From Chloroflexota bacterium (GTDB taxonomy: Bacteria; Chloroflexota; Anaerolineae; Aggregatilineales; Phototrophicaceae), in assembly GCA_003696565.1 (NCBI GenBank), contig RFHA01000073.1, positions 1-35,839 on the forward strand: a stretch of 35,839 bases of DNA. Reading direction: 5' to 3'. The position numbers were made by a program, and so were the translations under genes. The notes beneath the pieces were generated by a model. That model was given only the letters and a program-made list of their open reading frames with translations. It made no database searches and was not told where the DNA came from. Below are positions 26,152 through 32,812 of this stretch, one piece after another (within the stretch, counting starts at the first letter, position 1; the number at the start of each line of letters is the position of its first letter).

Positions 26152-27183
26152 TCATGGGGCAATTGCTTTATCTACATAAGTATGAGGCTCCTTCTGGAAT
26201 GCCCCCTGACACACCGGACAGCAAAAATAATATGTCTTACCCCCATAATCGACCTTGCCATATGCTTGTTGTGGCTGTAGTACCACGCTACATACCGGGT
26301 CACGCACCTGATCTTGTGGTTGTTGCTGCCGGGTCGGAATACAAACTGTCACTTGTGTGCCTTGTGTTGTGTCAATCATCAACTTACCGTGCAGGCTTTC
26401 TACCCGTTCTTGAATACCGATTAACCCATAATGCCCCTCAAAGTCAGATAGATAAGCTGGTACTTCAAACCCTTTGCCATTGTCTTTTACAATCAGATAG
26501 GTGGCATCTGGTTGATAATCAACCGTGATATGAACATGATCGCCGCCACTATGCCGGATCGCGTTGGTGATAGCCTCTTGCGCGGCACGAAACAGTGTTA
26601 ATTCCTGTTGATGTGATAAACGGCGTGGTGTGCCAAGCACTTGAAATGTGGTTTTCATCTGTGATATTCGATCAAGATACAGAGTCAACGCCGTAACTAA
26701 ACCAAGCTCATCTAATGCCGGTGGACGTAAATCGCCAATCAACCGCCGCAAGCTATGAATCGTCTCAACAACTTGTGTCCGTGCTGTTTGTAACATCTGC
26801 AAGACGGTATGATCTTGTGCTTGTTCTATCGTAAAATCAATGTGATGTAAAACAGCGATCAACGACTGTACTGTGTCGTCATGCAGTTCACGCGCTAGTC
26901 GATTGCGTTCTTGTTCCTGCCCTTCTGCTAAGCGGTCAGCATAGGCTTTGCTCTGTTTTTGTGTGCGGCGCACATGCCCAACCATGCCAGCCATCGCTCG
27001 GCGCAGTGTATCAATTTCACGTATACCACCACAATCACATTCAAATGCCTCTAAATTGCCACGTGTTAAATCCTGTGCATGATAAACCAAGCGTCTTAAA
27101 GGGCGTAAAATACGGATATAAAACCATAGATTGCTGACGAGGAACAATACCCCCCCCATCACACAAATCTGCAACATACTCAT
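26152..27183 (-). CDS. NarL/LiaS-type sensor histidine kinase with C-terminal YHS metal-binding domain
   Basis: 343 aa. One N-terminal membrane helix (about 5-25), a HAMP-like segment (26-80) containing C49 and C51 (ECDCGG), a HisKA_3 dimerisation helix with the phospho-acceptor H101 (RNRLARELHDDTVQSL), and a HATPase_c domain with N207 (EAITNAIRHSG) and DNGKGFE. Residues 294-338 are an added YHS domain: DPVCSVVLQPQQAYGK, then YGGKTYYFCCPVCQGAF and P-x-x-Y, with C298, C321, C322 and C325. YHS domains bind metals and are best known from copper ATPases and related proteins. No extracellular sensor domain exists, so the YHS domain or the CDC motif is the likely input. Its start overlaps the regulator gene (ATGA), so both are translated together. 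Confidence 0.9.
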   Translation of the reverse strand: MSMLQICVMGGVLFLVSNLWFYIRILRPLRRLVYHAQDLTRGNLEAFECDCGGIREIDTLRRAMAGMVGHVRRTQKQSKAYADRLAEGQEQERNRLARELHDDTVQSLIAVLHHIDFTIEQAQDHTVLQMLQTARTQVVETIHSLRRLIGDLRPPALDELGLVTALTLYLDRISQMKTTFQVLGTPRRLSHQQELTLFRAAQEAITNAIRHSGGDHVHITVDYQPDATYLIVKDNGKGFEVPAYLSDFEGHYGLIGIQERVESLHGKLMIDTTQGTQVTVCIPTRQQQPQDQVRDPVCSVVLQPQQAYGKVDYGGKTYYFCCPVCQGAFQKEPHTYVDKAIAP

Positions 27184-27785
27184 ATTCCTTTGATATACCC
27201 CTGCTGTAAGGCGATTTTGACAGCTTCTGTGCGTGTATTCACGTTGAGTTTTTCATAAATATTTTTTAGATGACCCTGCACTGTACGATCCGAAATAAAC
27301 AACAACTTACCAATTTCTTTGTTTGTCATGCCATCTGCCACCAATTGCAAAACCTGAATTTCGCGTTCGGTAAGTGTTGGGGCTTGTTGCGCTTTTTTGA
27401 GCATAGTTTTATCAAACATTTTACGCCCACCAGCAATTTCATATAATATCCGCAGGAGTTCAGAAAGTCCGGCTGTTTTAAGCATAAAACCATCTGCCCC
27501 AGCATCCAACAACGCATGAACATATGCCGGTTCATCATACGCCGTCAGTATCAAAATACGAACGTCAGCGTTTTCATATCGAATGCGTCGTGTGGCTTCA
27601 ATACCTGTCAATTCCGGCATATGAATATCCATGATAATGACATCAGGCTGTAAGGTGCGCGCCATTTCTACCACTTCACGCCCATTTTTTGCCTCCCCTA
27701 CAACACGTATCCCTTTACTTTCCAAAAACAAGCGTGTCCCTTGCCTTACCATATCATGATCTTCTGCCAGTAGCACATTTAACAT
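27180..27785 (-). CDS. NarL/FixJ-family response regulator
   Basis: 201 aa. Receiver domain with D53 as phosphorylation site (VIIMDIHMPELTG), the acidic pocket AEDHD near residue 8-11, T in LILTAYD and K in FMLKTAG, then a LuxR-type helix-turn-helix (TLTEREIQVLQLVADGMTNKEIGKLLFISDRTVQGHLKNIY shortened here to its two key helices). I start at the ATG at 27785, placed 7 nt after GAGG; the ATG at 27788 is equally possible and a far-upstream ATG at 27824 is not. It is first in the operon with the YHS-domain kinase and divergent from the copper chaperone/redoxin operon, whose promoter palindrome at 27846 is a plausible target. Confidence 0.93.
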   Translation of the reverse strand: MLNVLLAEDHDMVRQGTRLFLESKGIRVVGEAKNGREVVEMARTLQPDVIIMDIHMPELTGIEATRRIRYENADVRILILTAYDEPAYVHALLDAGADGFMLKTAGLSELLRILYEIAGGRKMFDKTMLKKAQQAPTLTEREIQVLQLVADGMTNKEIGKLLFISDRTVQGHLKNIYEKLNVNTRTEAVKIALQQGYIKGI

Positions 27786-27845
27786 CATACCCCCTCTCTC
27801 CACTCTACTAATTGACCATATCATAATCCAATATGCAGGATATAT

Positions 27846-27888
27846 CCGCTAAATGGCGCATACCGCACCAAGCTGAAAGAGTTATAAT
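27846..27888 (+). promoter_or_regulatory. Activator-type promoter: palindrome plus -10 box (chaperone/selenoprotein operon)
   Basis: CCGCTAAATGGCGC (27846-27859) is a near-perfect CGCYA-AA-TGGCG palindrome. It lies 23 nt upstream of TATAAT (27883-27888), and no TTGACA-like -35 is present at the proper distance (ATACCG). The same palindrome occurs 24 nt upstream of TACAAT in the operon read leftward from 34839. Its centre would lie near -42, the usual class II activator position. Confidence 0.6.
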
Positions 27889-27933
27889 CAAATCAAAAGT
27901 GACTGTATAACTCATACAATAGGAGTCTTAAAA

Positions 27934-28140
27934 ATGGAGACAAAAACCGTCAAAATTCCAGCAATTGGCTGCAATGGATGTGTGAACACCATCAAAAATG
28001 AAGTGCAAGAACTGCCCGGTATCATCTCTGTAGAAGGTAGCGTAGATGACAAAACTGTCACCATCCGCTGGGATTCGCCAGCAAATTGGGAGGTCATTCA
28101 AGCAAAATTGGTTGAAATTGAATACGAGCCGGAGCTATGA
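27934..28140 (+). CDS. HMA-domain copper chaperone-like protein
   Basis: 68 aa, a stand-alone heavy-metal-associated domain of the CopZ/Atx1 type. The metal site is C13-N-G-C16 in AIGCNGCVNTIKNEV; the usual Met before the first Cys is replaced by Ile-Gly. The strand-helix pattern VEGSVDDKTVTIRWD and EIEYEPEL is typical. It probably carries Cu(I), though other soft metals are possible. AGGAG precedes the ATG. Its TGA stop overlaps the ATG of the redoxin gene (ATGA), so the two are coupled. This overlap also shows that TGA is used as a genuine stop here. Confidence 0.9.
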   Translation: METKTVKIPAIGCNGCVNTIKNEVQELPGIISVEGSVDDKTVTIRWDSPANWEVIQAKLVEIEYEPEL

Positions 28141-28697
28141 TAGCACTCAAGCGGATTATACAATGTGTGCTTCTTTCACTTTTGGTGATTGTGGGAACGG
28201 CTTGTGGTGGCAACAACGATCAGGCAGAAGATCAAACTGCACCACAGTTTACGCTACCGTCAGCAAATACAGCACCGGTTAGCTTAAGTGATTACATTGG
28301 CAAACCGGTATTACTGTATTTTCACATGGCTGTTGGTTGACCGCCTTGCCTTCAGCAAATCGTGGATTTGCAACAATATCCTGATTTTCAAGCGTTAGAT
28401 GTCGCTTTAGTTAGCATCGCTTTTGATCCCGCCACAGAACAAGCCGCTGTCATCGATGACTACGGAATCCCGCCGAATGTACCAATGCTAGTTGATGCAG
28501 ACGGTGCCGTTTCTCGTGCATATGACGTGCTTAAATGGGCTGTACGCACTGGTGAGCCAGGGCATACCTTTGTTCTGGTGGATGAAAATGGCAAGATTGT
28601 ATGGATAAAAGATTATGGTTCGCCAGATTTACCTAACCCAGTGATGTATGTTGATCCTGCGGAGCTAGTGGATTATATCCGTAGAAACTTAGATTAA
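28137..28697 (+). CDS. Redoxin-domain lipoprotein, predicted selenoprotein (UPPC active site)
   Basis: 186 aa if the in-frame TGA at 28338-28340 (codon 68) is read as selenocysteine. A lipoprotein signal with lipobox VGTAC (C23) is followed by an AhpC/TlpA-like thioredoxin fold: APQFTLPSANTAPVSLSDYIG, KPVLLYFHMAVG-U68-PP-C71-LQQ, LVSIAFDPA and the cis-Pro region GEPGHTFVLVDENGKI. The frame before and after the TGA is the same and both sides belong to one domain, so the TGA replaces exactly the nucleophilic Cys of a CPPC motif. A SECIS-like hairpin begins 14 nt later. It should be anchored on the outer face of the membrane and act as a thiol oxidoreductase, perhaps metal-site or peroxide related. 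Without Sec insertion the product would stop after 67 residues and be useless. Confidence 0.85.
28355..28371 (+). promoter_or_regulatory. Candidate bacterial SECIS hairpin for the UPPC redoxin
   Basis: GCAAATC (28355-28361) pairs perfectly with GATTTGC (28365-28371); the loop is GTG. The loop starts 22 nt after the TGA, inside the range for bacterial SECIS elements, and has G at its start. The apex ATCGTGGAT closely matches the apex ATCGTGTAT of the hairpin at 34182-34200. Confidence 0.7.
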
Positions 28698-28716
28698 TTT
28701 TTCACTTTTAACAAGA

Positions 28717-28747
28717 GGGGAAAACCGGATTAGGTATTTCCCCTTTT
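28717..28747. terminator. Terminator between the redoxin and TIR-WD40 genes
   Basis: GGGGAAA (28717-28723) pairs with TTTCCCC (28737-28743), extended by A716/T744, and is followed by TTTT on the plus strand. The genes are convergent; the minus-strand tail has a weaker T-run. Confidence 0.7.
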
Positions 28748-28769
28748 GATATAAGCCCAAAACGCCGAT

Positions 28770-30167
28770 TTATATTCCATTAGCAACTGCATCCGGCACA
28801 CCCCACACTTTAATCATGTGATCACCAGAAGCTGTGATCAAATAACACCCATTGGGGCTAAAAACAGCGCAGTTTACCCAACGATCATGCCCTTCAATAA
28901 CCGCGATGGATTGCTGTGTCGCTACATCCCACAAGCGCACGGTATTATCTTTTGACGTTGTCGCTAAAATCCGCCCATCTGGGCTGAATGTCGCAGTATT
29001 GACAGAAGCCGTATGCCCAACTAATCGCCCAATTTCTTGCTTGTCTATCAAATTCCATAAGCGAACAGTGCTATCATGAGAAGTCGACGCTAAGATCGGT
29101 TCATGTGGAGCAAATGCCACACTGTTCACCCAGCTCATATGCCCCAATAAAAATTCTGGTTTTGCGCGTGCCAAACCACGTAAATTCCCCCGATCAATTT
29201 GCCAAAGCCGAATGGTACTATCCCGTGAGGCAGAGGCTAACAGTTGTCCATCTGGGCTGAATGCGACATGATAAACGTGGCTACTATGCAACAATGGGAC
29301 AATCACATCAGCAATACCAGTATGACGCACACGGGTGATATCCCGTACATGCACCGTGTTATCATATGAGGCGGAAGCTAACAGTTGCCCATCTGGGCTA
29401 AAAGCCAAAGCATATACTGGATCATGGTGATCCATAAAACGTGTTAACTCATATAGCTGTGGCAGGTTTTCCAAATCCCATATCCGAATAACACTATCAT
29501 TACCACAAGAAGCCAGTAACGCTTCTGTAGGAGAAAAAGCAACATCCCACACAGAAGCTTGATGTGCTGTTTGTACATCCAGCAATGTGGGCGTTGTCCG
29601 CATATCCCACAAGCACACAGTTTTATCATTCCCACAGGATGCCAATAACTCGCCATTTAGACTAAATGCGACCGTTCGTACCCAACTTGTATGTCCATGT
29701 AGCACAGCGAGTTGACTTAATTGATCCGCATTCGATGATGAAATCACATAATCCGGTATTTGTTTTTGATTAAGATGCCGAATCAATTCCTGAAGCAGCA
29801 TATTTGCCTGCCGGCGATTTTGCCACAGACTAAAATCAATTGAATCATACCTGAGCAAGTAAGCAAATTCTCCACTGGCACGAATATCTAATTGCTCTAA
29901 CAACAATACAAAAACTGGTAAATTCAGTTCGCGAGCAATCGCTAATTCTTGTTGAACTAAGGGATGATGTAAAGCAGCGCAACTGTGTAGGAAAACAACA
30001 CTATCGTAGGAACGTAGTTCATCGGTAAGCCGCGGATTAGACCGTTGATTATGCATGATGCGTTCATAATCGATCCATACATCAAATCCCCGCGCCCTTA
30101 ACTGTGTTGCTAAAAACAAGGCTAACTCATTATCGGCTTCACAATAGCTAATATAGATACGTCTCAT
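28770..30167 (-). CDS. TIR domain - seven-blade WD40 protein
   Basis: 465 aa. Residues 1-133 are a TIR_2-type domain: RRIYISYCEADNELALFLA, GFDVWIDYERI, SYDSVVFLHS and HHPLVQQELAIARELNLPVF, whose Glu in the QQE helix is at the position of the NAD-cleaving glutamate of catalytic TIR domains. Residues 155-460 contain seven WD40 repeats (for example GHTSWVRTVAFSLNGELLA and DSTVRLWN), enough to close one propeller. No nuclease, STAND ATPase or membrane segment is present. Similar TIR-scaffold proteins act in signalling or defence by NAD degradation, but no partner defence gene lies next to it here, so function is open. A TTGACG-N17-CATACT promoter lies just upstream. Confidence 0.88.
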   Translation of the reverse strand: MRRIYISYCEADNELALFLATQLRARGFDVWIDYERIMHNQRSNPRLTDELRSYDSVVFLHSCAALHHPLVQQELAIARELNLPVFVLLLEQLDIRASGEFAYLLRYDSIDFSLWQNRRQANMLLQELIRHLNQKQIPDYVISSSNADQLSQLAVLHGHTSWVRTVAFSLNGELLASCGNDKTVCLWDMRTTPTLLDVQTAHQASVWDVAFSPTEALLASCGNDSVIRIWDLENLPQLYELTRFMDHHDPVYALAFSPDGQLLASASYDNTVHVRDITRVRHTGIADVIVPLLHSSHVYHVAFSPDGQLLASASRDSTIRLWQIDRGNLRGLARAKPEFLLGHMSWVNSVAFAPHEPILASTSHDSTVRLWNLIDKQEIGRLVGHTASVNTATFSPDGRILATTSKDNTVRLWDVATQQSIAVIEGHDRWVNCAVFSPNGCYLITASGDHMIKVWGVPDAVANGI

Positions 30168-30195
30168 ACCGAATACCTTTTGCTATAATAAGGTC

Positions 30196-30224
30196 AGTAT
30201 GCCGACTAGATATTCCCACGTCAA
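30196..30224 (-). promoter_or_regulatory. Candidate promoter of the TIR-WD40 gene
   Basis: On the minus strand TTGACG (30224-30219), 17-nt spacer, CATACT (30201-30196), about 30 bp before the ATG at 30167. Confidence 0.45.
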
Positions 30225-30251
30225 GCAAGCTTAACACAACCATATTACTGC

Positions 30252-30279
30252 TTAACCCTCTCATAATATATGCTAGAAT
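30252..30279 (+). promoter_or_regulatory. Candidate extended -10 promoter of the TolB-like propeller gene
   Basis: TTAACC (30252-30257), 16-nt spacer, TAGAAT (30274-30279) preceded by TGC, an extended -10. A transcript from here has a leader of about 25 nt to the ATG at 30310. Confidence 0.4.
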
Positions 30280-30309
30280 TCTCATAAATTGATGGTGGAT
30301 GGTATTTTT

Positions 30310-31557
30310 ATGGCTCGGTTGGTAGCACAGGCAGCGGGAATTTTAACGGCTATTATCCTCTTATTGCTGGTTATCTCCCTACATTTGAGCACAAACGGGC
30401 AAATCCTCACTGCGTTTGTTTATACTGATTCTGGAACACGTTATTTTGTTCTGTTAGATACCCGCCGCAACCTTCCTTATTGGATTCATCAGCCCATAGA
30501 GGCATTACGTGGCGTATATTTTTCCCCCAATGGACGACGCGCCCTTATCCCTTATGGTGAAACCAGTCAATTGATGCGACTAGCAATTTTTGACCTAACG
30601 ACCCAGAGGCTTATACGCAATATTGGTGAGTACGATACTTGTTCTCCCTCTTATGATGCCCTCGTGTGGTCACCCAATAGCCGGTATGTGTTATTTGATT
30701 GCAAACCAACCGCCGCCGCCCCTGGTAGCAGTGGTTTGCATATTATGGATTATGAAGCACAGCGTACTTGGAAAGTTGCTAGCGGGCAATTTTCTGGGTT
30801 AAGTTTGTGGTCACCAAATGGCGAATCCCTATTGATTAATGGAAGCGAAATTTTGAATCTGAGCAGTGACATCCGGCAGCATTTGCCACCAGGAGCATGG
30901 TTAGCCAGATGGCTGCCTGATTCCTCACATGCGATTCTCGTCATCGATGATGATATTCTGTTTGATGATGGAACAATCATCAGCGCAGATTTAAGTGTTG
31001 CACCGACTTTTTTTGAAGTCTCACCGGATGGGCACTATTTGGCGTTTGTCGCACAAGAAAAGGGACTACAACGGTTATATGTAGTTAATTTAACTACGTT
31101 TGAGCGCACACTGCTGGATGGCGGTGATCTTAAAATTGATGCCGTGCAGCGCGGTGTATGGTCACCAGATGCCAAATGGATCGCCGTGGAAGCACTGAAT
31201 GAGTGGGGTTCACGAGATTTATACCTCATTGCGCCAGATACCAACCGAGCTTATTGGGTCGCGGAAGACGCTATTCTACCAATTTGGTCACCTGATTCAA
31301 CACATTTAGCATATTTGGCATTAAATCGCTCATCCATCACAGGGGATCAGTTGGTGGTTTGGGATGTGGCATCCCAGGCAGTTAAACTAACCATTGATGA
31401 TGCAGAACAAGCCGCCTGGTCAATTGATGGACTAGTACACATCCGGCGTGTTTTTGGTCATTCATCATACGTGCCACGTCAATTATATTTGGATGAACAC
31501 CGGATGTTGAACCGCAATATCATCAGTTTTGCAATATGGGAGCATAACCATGATTGA
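30310..31557 (+). CDS. Membrane-anchored TolB/WD40-like beta-propeller protein
   Basis: About 415 aa. An N-terminal uncleaved signal anchor (MARLVAQAAGILTAIILLLL) is followed by seven TolB-type blades, each marked by an SPxG/SPDS loop: YFSPNGRRALI, VWSPNSRYVLFD, LWSPNGESLLI, VSPDGHYLAFVA, VWSPDAKWIAVEA, IWSPDSTHLAYLA and AWSIDGLVHI. The propeller should lie outside the membrane and bind a protein or ligand; no enzyme motif is seen. In-frame ATG at 30292 and TTG at 30289 would extend the N-terminus; I prefer 30310 because of the promoter position and a weak GGTGGA site. It overlaps the next gene by 8 bp. Confidence 0.82.
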   Translation: MARLVAQAAGILTAIILLLLVISLHLSTNGQILTAFVYTDSGTRYFVLLDTRRNLPYWIHQPIEALRGVYFSPNGRRALIPYGETSQLMRLAIFDLTTQRLIRNIGEYDTCSPSYDALVWSPNSRYVLFDCKPTAAAPGSSGLHIMDYEAQRTWKVASGQFSGLSLWSPNGESLLINGSEILNLSSDIRQHLPPGAWLARWLPDSSHAILVIDDDILFDDGTIISADLSVAPTFFEVSPDGHYLAFVAQEKGLQRLYVVNLTTFERTLLDGGDLKIDAVQRGVWSPDAKWIAVEALNEWGSRDLYLIAPDTNRAYWVAEDAILPIWSPDSTHLAYLALNRSSITGDQLVVWDVASQAVKLTIDDAEQAAWSIDGLVHIRRVFGHSSYVPRQLYLDEHRMLNRNIISFAIWEHNHD

Positions 31558-32137
31558 ACGCCTGGATAGAGGACTGATTTTTTTATACGAAAAACCGTTA
31601 TATCTATATGCCATGACGATTGTGCCAGTGGTATTTGGGTTTATATTAAGCGCGTTTACCCCACAAATCGGGCAAGAGCGGGTATTTTATCTCCCATTGT
31701 TAGGAATTCATCGCTTTGGGTTAGTGGCTGGGGTCATCGGATTAACAACCAGTCTGGTGTTTTTCGCACAACACCACAGCATCCGTCATAGCCTGATGCT
31801 TTTTGCTATCACCGGTGTGGTAGTGTTTGGGGTTATGAGCCTGCCGCGTTCCAACAGTTTTGATACCATTCACCACCATAGCACAATCCGATATGATGGG
31901 GCAGTATATCAGTTAGGGTGGGCACTATCTCGCTCTGATCTTCTGGCAGAATATGTCTTGTATCGATGTGATGTAACCGGGGTTTTTTGTCGTGTTTTTG
32001 CAGAAAACATCAAACCATCTATTAATGACATAACGAATCGACAAAACAGTGTTGAGTTAATGATTCAGGATGGTGCATTAACGATTATTGAAAATGGTGA
32101 TTCCAACGAACTACTTTATCGCTATATAGCGAGTTAA
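31550..32137 (+). CDS. Unknown small membrane protein coupled to the propeller gene
   Basis: 195 aa. Three hydrophobic helices (about 15-36, 54-76 and 84-100) and a C-terminal soluble domain of about 90 residues rich in polar residues (HHHSTIRYDGAVYQLGWALS). No family recognised. The ATG at 31550 overlaps the end of the propeller gene and has GGGAG 7 nt upstream; an ATG at 31529 lies deeper in that gene and is less likely. The overlap suggests the two proteins form a unit at the membrane. Confidence 0.75.
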   Translation: MIERLDRGLIFLYEKPLYLYAMTIVPVVFGFILSAFTPQIGQERVFYLPLLGIHRFGLVAGVIGLTTSLVFFAQHHSIRHSLMLFAITGVVVFGVMSLPRSNSFDTIHHHSTIRYDGAVYQLGWALSRSDLLAEYVLYRCDVTGVFCRVFAENIKPSINDITNRQNSVELMIQDGALTIIENGDSNELLYRYIAS

Positions 32138-32199
32138 AACCAACCGGATTATGATAAAATCGATGTAATCGAGATAGGTAAGTTGGCAAAAAGGACAAC

Positions 32200-32748
32200 A
32201 TGAGCAACGACAACAACCGCAAAAAGAAACGGCGGAATACTAAATCACGCTCACAACGCAATCGTCGTCAAAAACAAGTGACAACCGCAACAGAACCCTC
32301 TCCACTACAGCTAGTCACTGGTGACATCATGACTGAAAACAAGGTCAAGGCATATGCTATTCCCTGTAATATTGAAGGGGTGATTAACACGCAGATTGGA
32401 GTACGCTTTCGGGATAAATATCCCAACATGGCAGCTGAATATATCCGCCTATGTGAAGCGAAAGAGTTGAAGCCTGGCGGGGTGTTTATGTGGAAAGAAC
32501 GCCGCGACAATATGGTGATCTTCAACATTGGCGTATATCAAGATCAATTTTTGACACTGGTTGACCCCAAAGAGATCGAGTCCGCGTTTTTTGAGATACG
32601 CCGCCTTGCGGAGCAAGAAGGCATCGACAGCATCGCTATGCCACCCATCGGTGCGGGTTTGGGGGCATTACGCTGGGATTCCGCCCGCCGGTCGTTAGAG
32701 AAAGCTTTTCGGGGTTGGAACGGCGTGCTTTATGTTTATATCAAATAA
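32200..32748 (+). CDS. Macro-domain protein with basic N-terminal tail
   Basis: 182 aa. Residues 1-32 are extremely basic (NRKKKRRNTKSRSQRNRRQK), suggesting nucleic-acid binding. Residues 34-182 are a macro domain of the ALC1/TARG1/DarG-like type: LQLVTGDIMTE, AYAIPCNIEGVI, the phosphate-binding loop MPPIGAGLGALRWDSA and a terminal strand VLYVYIK. These domains bind ADP-ribose and often remove it from protein or DNA. No ADP-ribosyltransferase such as DarT is adjacent. An AGGA site precedes the ATG. ADP-ribose binding is a safe inference; hydrolase activity and target are not. Confidence 0.85.
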   Translation: MSNDNNRKKKRRNTKSRSQRNRRQKQVTTATEPSPLQLVTGDIMTENKVKAYAIPCNIEGVINTQIGVRFRDKYPNMAAEYIRLCEAKELKPGGVFMWKERRDNMVIFNIGVYQDQFLTLVDPKEIESAFFEIRRLAEQEGIDSIAMPPIGAGLGALRWDSARRSLEKAFRGWNGVLYVYIK

Positions 32749-32812
32749 TGTACGTTTCAACTTAGCAGGCAATACCGACGAGCTAGTCAATCAAACCATC
32801 AGGAGATGCTAA

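Noticed and set aside
26070-26528. Open frame antisense to the histidine kinase
   Set aside because: It lies opposite the YHS/HATPase coding region, and its start is in repeat copy B with no ribosome site.
28137-28340. Reading the first redoxin piece as a complete 67-residue protein or the pair as a pseudogene
   Set aside because: The TGA lies exactly at the catalytic Cys, the frame is kept on both sides with no decay, and a SECIS-like hairpin follows. A random nonsense mutation is less likely.
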